The notes under the pieces: model-generated
Databases searched by the model: none
The model's input: only the letters and a program-made list of their open reading frames with translations
What the model was told of the DNA's origin: nothing
Assembly: GCA_934277975.1 (NCBI GenBank)
Contig: CAKQWE010000005.1
Location: 1-64,000 of the forward strand
DNA length: 64,000 nucleotides
Origin: an uncultured Spirochaetales bacterium
GTDB taxonomy: Bacteria > Spirochaetota > Spirochaetia > Sphaerochaetales > Sphaerochaetaceae
Direction of reading: 5' to 3'
Made by a program: the position numbers and the translations under genes
Shown here: positions 23,762 to 31,362 of the stretch, in pieces
Numbering within the stretch: position 1 is the stretch's first letter
Layout: each line of letters opens with the position of its first letter

Positions 23762-25600
23762 CTACTGAAGGCACTCAGGGATATAGCCCCTGTTCTCCAT
23801 AATCTTGCGCTTTTGGCTATCAAGTATCTTCTTGCACATACGTATTGCAGACGGAGTGACCTCTACAAGCTCGTCATCCTTGATGAAACGCATGGCATGT
23901 TCCAATGTCATCTTCATTACAGGAGTAAGGGAAACAGCCTCATCGTGGCCTGATGCCCTGAGGTTGGTAAGCTTCTTCGTCCTCGTGGGATTGAGAAGAA
24001 GATCACCTTCCCTGTTGCGCTCTCCAACGACTTCACCCTCATAGACAGGATCCCCTGGAAGGATGAAGAAACGACCCCTGTCCTCAAGCTCCCAAATGCC
24101 GTATGCAACCGCAACACCTGCACGATCACAGACGAGTGAACCAGAGGCTCGGTCGGGGAAATCGCCCTTGTAAGGCTCATATCCCTTGAGTGAGCTGTTC
24201 ATGATGCCGTATCCGCGGGTGTCCGTAAGGAACTCGTCCCTATAGCCAATGAGACCACGGGAAGGGATGGAGAACTCCATCTTGACCCTTGAGTTCTCAA
24301 GATATGTTATGTTGTTCATCGTAGCCTTGCGTCTGGCAAGCTTCTCCATGACCGTTCCGCTGTATTCTTCAGGACAGTCTATGAGGAGGTACTCGATAGG
24401 CTCGGTCTTCTGCCCCTTGTCATCGGTCTTGAATATGATGCGAGGCCTTCCCACGCACAGTTCGAACCCCTCGCGTCGCATCTGCTCCACGATTATGGCC
24501 ATCTGGAATTCCCCCCTTCCCTTGACGGTGAAGGAGTCGTCCTGGTTCTTCTCCACCTGAATTGAGACGTTCCTCATGGCCTCCTTGCATAGGCGATCCC
24601 ATATCTTTGCAGATGTAAGTTGCTTTCCATCTTTGCCTGCAAGAGGGGAAATGTTCTTACTGAAGAGCATGGAGACCGTAGGCTCATCTACCTTGATCCT
24701 GTCCAAAGGCTTGACGTACTCCTTGTTGCAGATGGTATCGCCAATCGAAACGTTCTCGATTCCTGAAAGGACGACGATGTCGCCGGGTTCGACCTTGGAA
24801 GCCTCCTTGAAGCGAGGACCGTCGTAGAGCTGAAGCCTTGTGACACGGAGGGGGACATGCTCGCCCTTCTCGTTTATGCACACAAGGGAGTCGTTGACGG
24901 TTGCGCTGCCGTTGATGATCTTTCCAACTGCAAGACGTCCAAGGTAGTCGTCATATGAAAGATCCGAGACAAGCATCTGGAACGGTTCTTCGTTGTCGTA
25001 CATTGGAGCTGGGATGTAGTCCACGACAGCATCAAGCAGCGGGTAGACATCCTTTGCATCAGGGTCGTCCAACTTGGTTGAGACGATTCCAGCCCTACCG
25101 TTTGCATAGAAGACAGGAACCTCAAGTATGCTCTCATCGTTCTTGAGCTCCAGAAGAAGATCATAGACTTCATTCAGGACTTCAGTTGGACGTGCATCCT
25201 GCCTGTCTATCTTGTTTATTACTACTATGACTGCAAGGTTCTTCTCCAATGCCTTCTGAAGGACGAATCTGGTCTGTGGAAGAGGGCCCTCGGCCGCATC
25301 ACACAAAAGGATGACGCCATCAACCATTGAAAGCCCTCGTTCGACCTCACCGCCAAAGTCCGCATGGCCCGGAGTGTCTATTATATTGATCTTGACACCT
25401 CTCCAATGAATGGCGCAGTTCTTGGCGTTTATCGTAATACCACGTTCCCTTTCTATGGCTCCGCTGTCCATGATGCGGTCCTGGTTGCCCTTGGACTCGA
25501 CACCGCTCTGGCGAAAGAGAGCATCGACAAGGGTGGTCTTGCCGTGGTCAACGTGTGCTATTATTGCAATATTGCGTATGCTATCGTTTTTCGTAATCAT
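23762..25600 (-). CDS. typA: Ribosome-associated translational GTPase TypA/BipA
   Basis: The 612-residue protein has the GTPase motifs AHVDHGKTTLVDAL, DTPGHADFGGEVER and NKIDRQDARP, then EF-Tu-like domain 2, EF-G-like domains III and V (including GRGEFQMAIIVEQMRREGFE) and the BipA-specific C-terminal domain. It binds ribosomes and aids assembly and stress adaptation. It stands alone between the barrel gene and the sirtuin gene. Confidence 0.97.
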   Translation of the reverse strand: MITKNDSIRNIAIIAHVDHGKTTLVDALFRQSGVESKGNQDRIMDSGAIERERGITINAKNCAIHWRGVKINIIDTPGHADFGGEVERGLSMVDGVILLCDAAEGPLPQTRFVLQKALEKNLAVIVVINKIDRQDARPTEVLNEVYDLLLELKNDESILEVPVFYANGRAGIVSTKLDDPDAKDVYPLLDAVVDYIPAPMYDNEEPFQMLVSDLSYDDYLGRLAVGKIINGSATVNDSLVCINEKGEHVPLRVTRLQLYDGPRFKEASKVEPGDIVVLSGIENVSIGDTICNKEYVKPLDRIKVDEPTVSMLFSKNISPLAGKDGKQLTSAKIWDRLCKEAMRNVSIQVEKNQDDSFTVKGRGEFQMAIIVEQMRREGFELCVGRPRIIFKTDDKGQKTEPIEYLLIDCPEEYSGTVMEKLARRKATMNNITYLENSRVKMEFSIPSRGLIGYRDEFLTDTRGYGIMNSSLKGYEPYKGDFPDRASGSLVCDRAGVAVAYGIWELEDRGRFFILPGDPVYEGEVVGERNREGDLLLNPTRTKKLTNLRASGHDEAVSLTPVMKMTLEHAMRFIKDDELVEVTPSAIRMCKKILDSQKRKIMENRGYIPECLQ

Positions 25601-25685
25601 AATTTACCCGACAAAAAAAGGAGTTTTGGAAGTTGCTCAAAAATCCAAGGAAAAATACCATATATGAACGAAATTGTTCAAGGGC

Positions 25686-25722
25686 TTTCAACCATAGTTT
25701 TCAACCATAGTTTCAACAATAC
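25686..25722. repeat. Triplicated 12-13-bp repeat at the 3' end of the sirtuin gene
   Basis: TTTCAACCATAG occurs at 25686-25697 and 25699-25710 and a third, diverged copy (TTTCAACAATAC) at 25711-25722. The third covers the sirtuin stop codon, so the array looks like outward duplication of the end of the gene. Confidence 0.7.
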
Positions 25723-26480
25723 ACAGCGGCAAGGGCATCGAAGGTCTGCTCAAGGTCATCGAAATGCAAAGTGGCGTAGTAGTCCTGACTTGTAGGTTGG
25801 GCATTGACTATGACGACCTTTGCACCGCTTCTGAAGGCGATCACAGGAAACGAAGCGGCAGGCTGCACGACAAGCGACGACCCAAGCACAAGGCAAAGGT
25901 CCGTGTTCGAGAAATCCCGCCATGCGCTCTGAAGCACGTTCTCGTCAAGGTTCTCTCCATAGAAAACGATGTCCGGTTTTATCACACCACCGCATTTTTT
26001 GCACCTAGGAACCTCTCCTGCGCGCACGATTGGGGCCACATAGTCGTATCCATACTCAGCATGGCACTTGGTGCAATGATGGTGTTCAGGACCGCCGTGC
26101 ACCTCATACACGTTCCTTGAACCGGCCCTTTGATGAAGCATGTCTATGTTCTGGGTGTACAGGGCCTTGAGTATACCCTTCCCCTCCAAAGCCGCCAATG
26201 TACTATGCACCACATTTGGTTCATAGTCCTCAAGGTGATACCACACGTCCTTGGCCCACGCATAGAAAACCTCAGGATGCTTGGCAAAGAAGTCCAGCGA
26301 GATGATCTCCTCCACGTCCATACCGTTCCATGGGTCCGTGTAGACGCCATGTGCGCCCCTGAAATCTGGAATCCCGCTCAAAGTGGACACCCCTGCACCC
26401 GTGAAGGCCGTCATGAAACGGCTTGAGTCGATAAGCTCCACAAGACGCTTGAAATCATCTTTGAACCTTGAATCATCCAT
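25713..26480 (-). CDS. NAD-dependent protein deacylase, Sir2 family
   Basis: The 255-residue protein shows the sirtuin motifs GAGVSTLSGIPDFRG, TQNIDMLH, the catalytic His in VHGG, and two Cys-x2-Cys zinc pairs (CTKC and CKKC). GSSLVVQPAA is the NAD-binding segment. It removes acyl groups from lysines using NAD+. It lies 20 nt after miaB and appears to be the last gene of the folD-miaB-sirtuin operon. The substrate class is not predictable. Confidence 0.93.
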   Translation of the reverse strand: MDDSRFKDDFKRLVELIDSSRFMTAFTGAGVSTLSGIPDFRGAHGVYTDPWNGMDVEEIISLDFFAKHPEVFYAWAKDVWYHLEDYEPNVVHSTLAALEGKGILKALYTQNIDMLHQRAGSRNVYEVHGGPEHHHCTKCHAEYGYDYVAPIVRAGEVPRCKKCGGVIKPDIVFYGENLDENVLQSAWRDFSNTDLCLVLGSSLVVQPAASFPVIAFRSGAKVVIVNAQPTSQDYYATLHFDDLEQTFDALAAVYC

Positions 26481-26500
26481 ATACGTTCCCTCATCACACC

Positions 26501-27820
26501 TTAGACCGATGTCTCTGGAACCTGCTCTCCAAGGTATGTGTTTCCATTCAAAAGCCTGAACTCCACATACACCATATCACCAGGATTTACAGAACACCCT
26601 TCCAAAGTCGAGAAAGCGACCATCTCACCATGCTCGTTGCGTCCAAGCATCTTGGACTTGTCATCGCGTGACACCTGTGTGACAAGGACCTTCTGGACAC
26701 CATGGGCACGGGTGGCCTTTATCTTGGCCGCATTCGCAAGCTGCCAATCTATGAGTCGCTGAAGCCTCTGCTGCTTCTCCTTGTCTGAAAGCTGTCCCTC
26801 CATCAAGCAGGCACGCGTCCCCTCCCTAGGATTCCAGTAGTACATGTACGCCTCAATGCACCCAACAGCCCCGACTGCGGACACGGTGTCCAGGAACTCC
26901 TCTTCAGTCTCTCCTGGGAAGCCTACCATAATGTCCAGGGCGAACGTGACACCTGGAACACGCTGCTTGATCCTGTCTATAAGGGCAAGGTACTTCTCTC
27001 TGGTGTAGCGCCTGTTCATAAGGCCAAGGATCCGGGTATTGCCGCTCTGCATTGGAACATGAAGGTGCTTTGCAACCTTTGGCTCGCGGGCTATCACCTC
27101 AATGAGATCATCCGAGAAATCCTTTGGATGTGGGCTTTCGAACCTTATCCACTGGATGTTGCCGCACTTGCGGCATATCATCTCAAGAAGCTGAGGGAAA
27201 TGGCAACCATCGTAGTCGTATGAATTGACGTTTTGACCAAGAAGGGTGATCTCCCTCACACCGTTTTCGTCAAGCCACCTCACCTCTTCAAGTATTTCGT
27301 CTACAGGTCTTGAGACCTCCCGTCCCCTCACGTATGGGACTATGCAGTAGGAACAGAAATTGTTGCATCCGTTCATTATTGGAATGTACGAGGAGAACTC
27401 GCCGTCCTTATGGTACGCCTTTGTGAAGACATACTTATCGCTTTCCTGTGGAGAGGACTCCTTGACCCCAACGATGTCCAAAAGCTTGAGCTTATCGTTG
27501 TTTCCAATGACAAAGTCGATTTGCGGGGCATCTTTCTTGATGCTGTCATGGAGTCTTTCGGCCATGCATCCAGTAAGGACCAAAGTCATGGATTCGCCGG
27601 TCTTTGCCCTTTGAGCCTTTATGTGGGTGTATGCTCCAAGACGACCCCATATCCTGTTTTCAGCGCTCTTTCTCACAGAGCATGTGTTAATTATGGCAAG
27701 ATCAGCTTCCTCTGGATTTGAAGCTTCGATCCATCCACGACCCATGAGCATGGACTCCATTGCATTGGACTCGGCAACGTTCATCTGGCATCCGTATGTC
27801 TCTATGTAGTACTTCTTCAT
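26501..27820 (-). CDS. miaB: tRNA-2-methylthio-N6-dimethylallyladenosine synthase MiaB
   Basis: This is a 439-residue radical-SAM methylthiotransferase. The N-terminal UPF0004 domain carries its iron-sulfur cysteines in YGCQMN (C11), NTCSVR (C47) and LTGCMAERL. The radical-SAM cluster motif is CNNFCSYC. A C-terminal TRAM domain ends the protein. It adds the methylthio group to A37 of tRNAs. Its ATG overlaps the folD stop (ATGA), showing coupling. Confidence 0.95.
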   Translation of the reverse strand: MKKYYIETYGCQMNVAESNAMESMLMGRGWIEASNPEEADLAIINTCSVRKSAENRIWGRLGAYTHIKAQRAKTGESMTLVLTGCMAERLHDSIKKDAPQIDFVIGNNDKLKLLDIVGVKESSPQESDKYVFTKAYHKDGEFSSYIPIMNGCNNFCSYCIVPYVRGREVSRPVDEILEEVRWLDENGVREITLLGQNVNSYDYDGCHFPQLLEMICRKCGNIQWIRFESPHPKDFSDDLIEVIAREPKVAKHLHVPMQSGNTRILGLMNRRYTREKYLALIDRIKQRVPGVTFALDIMVGFPGETEEEFLDTVSAVGAVGCIEAYMYYWNPREGTRACLMEGQLSDKEKQQRLQRLIDWQLANAAKIKATRAHGVQKVLVTQVSRDDKSKMLGRNEHGEMVAFSTLEGCSVNPGDMVYVEFRLLNGNTYLGEQVPETSV

Positions 27821-28719
27821 CCTTTTTGGACCTCCAGATCCGCAGTGTCAATGCCCTTCAAGTCGCAGGCAGCGACCACAGTATTCTCCATAAGCATCGC
27901 AATGGTCATTGGGCCCACACCTCCAGGAACAGGCGTTATGGCGCTTGTCTTTGACTCGACGTTTGCAAAGTCCACATCCCCCCTAAGGGAGTACCCGCTC
28001 TTCTTGGATGGATCAGAAACCCTGTTCATGCCAACATCTATGATGACGGCGCCATCCTTAACCATGTCGGCGGTCACGATGTTCGTATGCCCAACGGCCG
28101 ATATCAGTATGTCCGCCCTCTTCACATAAGGCACTATGTCCGGTGTGAGGGAGTGGCATATAGTGACCGTGGCGTTGCGGTCCTTCTGCATCAGCAGTGC
28201 CGCCATTGGCTTTCCAACTATGTTGCTGCGCCCAAGGATGCATACGTCCTTGGAATCAGTGAGGATCCCGTAGTGGTCAAGCATCCTGAGGATGCCCTTT
28301 GGGGTACATGCTATGTGGGATTTCTGGCCAAGCAACAGCTTTCCAATGTTCACTGGATGGAAGCCGTCAACGTCCTTCACTGGATCTATTGAGTTTATGA
28401 CCTCAACCTCGTCCATATGGGAAGGAAGTGGAAGCTGTACAAGGATTCCATCGACATCTGCGTTGTCGTTGAGGCTTTGTACAAGCTCAATAAGGGACTT
28501 CTGGGGAAGGCTTTCGTCATACGTGAAGTCCATATGTGCTATGCCTATCTCATCGCAGGCCTTTTTCTTGCCTTTGACATATGTCTTGCTAGCGGGATTG
28601 TCTCCAACAAGGACAACCGCCAAACATGGTTTTCTTGAGAATCTTTCTTCAAACGCCTTGCATAGACGGGAAGTGTGTTCGTTTACAAGCTGGCTGAGTT
28701 CTTTACCGGAAAGGATCAA
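27817..28719 (-). CDS. folD: Bifunctional methylene-THF dehydrogenase/cyclohydrolase FolD
   Basis: The TTG start chosen has AGGAGG nine nt upstream and gives a 300-residue protein beginning (M)ILSGKELSQLV, like other FolD N-termini; an ATG at 28740 would add seven residues and place the AGGAGG inside the gene. Catalytic and cofactor regions include the conserved Tyr/Lys segment TYVKGKKKACDEIG, ILVQLPLPSH, ILGRSNIVGKPMA and TPVPGGVGPMT. It makes 10-formyl-THF with reduction of NADP. It overlaps miaB by four bases. Confidence 0.93.
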   Translation of the reverse strand: MILSGKELSQLVNEHTSRLCKAFEERFSRKPCLAVVLVGDNPASKTYVKGKKKACDEIGIAHMDFTYDESLPQKSLIELVQSLNDNADVDGILVQLPLPSHMDEVEVINSIDPVKDVDGFHPVNIGKLLLGQKSHIACTPKGILRMLDHYGILTDSKDVCILGRSNIVGKPMAALLMQKDRNATVTICHSLTPDIVPYVKRADILISAVGHTNIVTADMVKDGAVIIDVGMNRVSDPSKKSGYSLRGDVDFANVESKTSAITPVPGGVGPMTIAMLMENTVVAACDLKGIDTADLEVQKG

Positions 28720-28900
28720 TGCAACGGACCTCCTAGGCATCCAAAACCATCTTGCGAACCTCTTTGGATGCAGTGGCTTCATTATACACAAATAGGTAAC
28801 GAATTGCCATTATGTGTGTTTTTCGTGTTGGCATATTCATAATTTCGACTTTTGCTGTTAATATGTACATGTCAACCATGGACTATTATGTGAGGTGCAC

Positions 28901-29506
28901 ATGAAAAAATGTACAACCATTGTCATCATCATGTTGGTGCTGGCCGTCATACCGGCGTTCTGCGCTGCAGGCTACTATGAAACAGGAGACCAGGTCTTCT
29001 CGTTCAGGGCGGGTGTAGACTTCCCGGCCTTCCTTTCCTTCCTCAACGACCCAAGCAGGAACCAGAGCTTCTCTGACATGCACATGCAAAAGATTGGAGG
29101 CATAGCATCGATATCCTATCAGGGCTATTTGACACAGAATCTCGCTCTTGGTGGAGAACTAGGCTATCAATTCATCAATTCGCTTACCCCGTCCCTCTAC
29201 ACAGCGGTGCCAATCACAGCCAAGCTGACATACGTTCCAGTGCAGACGGGGCTGTTCGACCTTGCATTCTCCGCCAACCTTGGAATGGCGTTCATGAAGT
29301 ACGATGATGGAAAGTACCTTGCCCCATATGCAAGCATTACATTGCAGCCATCGTTCTACATAACCGAGTCCTGGGGCATTGGAATCGAGACAGGCCTCAT
29401 GGCTACGGCCGAGCTCTATACCAAGAACGCAACTTACGACAAATACAGCAACAACGCAGTGCTTGGCATGATTCCGCTTGCACTTGTCGTCTCATACAGA
29501 CACTAA
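28901..29506 (+). CDS. Small outer-membrane barrel protein, TP0733-like
   Basis: The ATG preceded by GAGGTG gives 201 residues with a signal peptide (MKKCTTIVIIMLVLAVIPAFCA). About eight amphipathic strands follow, for example GGIASISYQGYLTQNLALGGELGYQF and ASITLQPSFYITESWGIGIETGLMA. Size and strand layout resemble the OmpW-like TP0733 family of treponemes, as far as memory allows. It is divergent from folD and precedes a lipoprotein gene by 13 nt, so both are probably one transcript ending at the 30.6-kb terminator. Confidence 0.68.
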   Translation: MKKCTTIVIIMLVLAVIPAFCAAGYYETGDQVFSFRAGVDFPAFLSFLNDPSRNQSFSDMHMQKIGGIASISYQGYLTQNLALGGELGYQFINSLTPSLYTAVPITAKLTYVPVQTGLFDLAFSANLGMAFMKYDDGKYLAPYASITLQPSFYITESWGIGIETGLMATAELYTKNATYDKYSNNAVLGMIPLALVVSYRH

Positions 29507-29519
29507 GGAGACCTCATAT

Positions 29520-30578
29520 ATGAAAAGGACTTCACTTCTTCTTATACCGATTCTATTGATTGCACTGCTTCTGTGCTCCTGCAACGCCGATGCCCAGGAC
29601 GGCATCTTCTCCGCCATAGCCGACTCCGCCCCAGACGCCGGCATCAAGGTCCAGGCGTATTTGGGAATGGATTCTACAGATACATATCACTACATTTTGA
29701 CGGATACAGGTGTCTACAGCATTAATGACCCAGATTTCAATCCTATTATAAACACTGATGATATGCGTTTTATACAAGCTTGCATAATCGATGATTCTAT
29801 TTACGTTCACTCATCTACTTCCACAGGAGAGGAGGATCATAATGGTAGCAAGATATCAAAATACTCCATAAAAGGAATCAAAGATTCTGAATTCACGGAA
29901 ATCCCAAATGTAAAGAATCTCCTAGTCAATGGTGCATATTACACTTTTGGCGATTCTAAAGATAAGCAGACCATCCATTTCTTAAAAGAAAGCACTTCAA
30001 GTACAGACTTTTTCTCCGAAACTGAAACAAAAACAATCAATTCAATACTGGAAAGCGGAGACTATGTTTTTGTGGAACTCAGTGACAAAAGCTATGTCAT
30101 ATTTGACTCAAAATCCGGAGAGAAAAAAATTGGATTACCCAAAGACACTTTGAATTCACCTTCAGTAAAAGGATTTCAGACAATTGACGATTCAAGTTTC
30201 CTTATAGTGCAAAGTGACAATAAAGTGTATTCGATTACTTGTGATGGTCTGGAAGATACTGGAACAAAGCTTTCAAACATAAGCGGAAACGTTGTTCATT
30301 CATTCCATTACAAAACAACAACAGACAACAGGGATTACGTAGTAATCAAAGGTTCAAGTTCTTTTGACATCTATGAGATAACGAAGAATGAAGAATCCAA
30401 ATACAAACTTTCAAAAGTGGAAAATCCAACAGCCCCTTACGTTACTTCAAGTCTTAGGACAACGGACATCTCAAACATTGTGAAGAACAACGACACAAGC
30501 ATAATCATTGCAACCTACACCAACGCCATCTGGGAGATTGACCCAACTTCTACCGACGACCCAGTTGAAATCAAATAA
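29520..30578 (+). CDS. Predicted lipoprotein of unknown function
   Basis: The chosen ATG gives 352 residues with a lipoprotein signal MKRTSLLLIPILLIALLLCSC; the lipobox LLCSC suggests cleavage before the second cysteine (C21) or the first. The mature part has repeating short beta segments such as YHYILTDTGVYSI and FLIVQSDNKVYSITCDG, hinting at a beta-propeller, but I recognise no family. From about 29.7 kb the DNA becomes clearly AT-richer than the neighbours, which may mark acquired or fast-evolving sequence. It follows the barrel gene by 13 nt and ends in a strong terminator. Confidence 0.65.
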   Translation: MKRTSLLLIPILLIALLLCSCNADAQDGIFSAIADSAPDAGIKVQAYLGMDSTDTYHYILTDTGVYSINDPDFNPIINTDDMRFIQACIIDDSIYVHSSTSTGEEDHNGSKISKYSIKGIKDSEFTEIPNVKNLLVNGAYYTFGDSKDKQTIHFLKESTSSTDFFSETETKTINSILESGDYVFVELSDKSYVIFDSKSGEKKIGLPKDTLNSPSVKGFQTIDDSSFLIVQSDNKVYSITCDGLEDTGTKLSNISGNVVHSFHYKTTTDNRDYVVIKGSSSFDIYEITKNEESKYKLSKVENPTAPYVTSSLRTTDISNIVKNNDTSIIIATYTNAIWEIDPTSTDDPVEIK

Positions 30579-30587
30579 AGTCAATAC

Positions 30588-30625
30588 ACAACGCCGCAGG
30601 CCAAAAACCTGCGGCGTTGTTCTCT
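30588..30625 (+). terminator. Intrinsic terminator after the lipoprotein gene
   Basis: ACAACGCCGCAGG (30588-30600) and CCTGCGGCGTTGT (30608-30620) form a 13-bp perfect stem with a 7-nt loop, followed by TCTCT. The stem lies 9 nt after the stop codon. Confidence 0.88.
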
Positions 30626-30655
30626 ATATCAACATGGGCCGATTAACCAAAACCA

Positions 30656-30709
30656 TCAGTTGGTAGCGCTGGCATTGACCTTCTTCATGTTTCCATTGTC
30701 GAGGAACGA
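30656..30709 (-). pseudogene. Possible remnant of a protein C-terminus
   Basis: A minus-strand frame closed by TGA (30656-30658) reads FLDNGNMKKVNASATN but is open for only 17 codons before a stop. Eighteen bases at 30673-30690 are identical to the 3' end of gap (7646-7663), and the neighbouring codons also resemble the gap tail (LDxxxxMKKVN). It may be a gene fragment left beside the inverted repeats, or a coincidence of a common Lys-Lys-Val-Asn ending. Confidence 0.2.
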
Positions 30710-30788
30710 TTAGACTTTTTTATTGAAAATCAAGCGTATAAGTCTAATGATTAGACTTTTTGGCTTAAAAAAACGCAGATAAGTCTAA
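30708..30788. repeat. Two tandem inverted-repeat units (TTAGACTT...AAGTCTAA)
   Basis: Unit 1 has ATTAGACTT (30709-30717) and AAGTCTAAT (30740-30748). Unit 2 has ATTAGACTT (30750-30758) and AAGTCTAA (30781-30788). The units start 41 bp apart and their 22-nt inner segments are AT-rich and only loosely alike. They lie between two convergent genes. No coding capacity, terminator tail or CRISPR-like uniform repeat is present. Confidence 0.7.
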
Positions 30789-30895
30789 AACACATCATCG
30801 AGACGGTCCAAATCGATACATTACCCACAAAGAGAAGGACTTATAGAAAGAAAACCCAATGAAACGACGAAGATGTTTGACTTGCGAGGAGAGCT

Positions 30896-31354
30896 TTACA
30901 GAAGGCCGCAGTTCAAAAGCTCAAGCGTGAGCCATTCCTGAACCAGGTGTCTGTGGCAGAACTCGCCTTCCTTCTCGTAGCATAGCAGTACAGGAAAGCC
31001 TTTTGATTCAAGGGTTCTATAGATTTTCATTGGGTCGAGCTGTGCGAGGGATTCCCTGTAAAACCACTGGCAGTACCCCTTCTCGTCTATGGCTCCTGAC
31101 TTATAAGCAGTCAGAAGATCCAAGGAAGGAGCCAAAGCAGTCCAATTCTCCCTCATGAACCAACTTGGAGGAATCCTGGAGATGCCAATCTTTTTCTTTG
31201 CATCGCACAGTTCGAAGCAGCCTGTATCTATGACCATGCCTTTGAGGTCCTTTGAAGTATTCAGAAACTCGCCCTTTGAGATATCATGGGTGCGGTGGAA
31301 TCCAAGGAGACTTCCAACATATGCTCTATCCAGAAACAGCGAACGTTTGACCAT
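30896..31354 (-). CDS. DUF488-like protein
   Basis: The 152-residue cytoplasmic protein carries near its C-terminus PVLLCYEKEGEFCHRHLVQEWL, the C-x-R-H/CHRHL type block typical of DUF488 proteins, preceded by a substrate-pocket-like region with SRIPPSWFMRENW. Biochemical function of the family is unknown. The ATG is eight nt after the stop of the LysM gene, so it should be co-transcribed with it. It is slightly AT-rich compared with the core operons. Confidence 0.6.
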   Translation of the reverse strand: MVKRSLFLDRAYVGSLLGFHRTHDISKGEFLNTSKDLKGMVIDTGCFELCDAKKKIGISRIPPSWFMRENWTALAPSLDLLTAYKSGAIDEKGYCQWFYRESLAQLDPMKIYRTLESKGFPVLLCYEKEGEFCHRHLVQEWLTLELLNCGLL

Positions 31355-31362
31355 CTGCAACC

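Noticed and set aside
30708..30788. The two inverted-repeat units as a minimal CRISPR array
   Set aside because: Only two units exist, the conserved parts are palindromic ends rather than one continuous repeat, the inner segments are low-complexity, and no cas gene is near.
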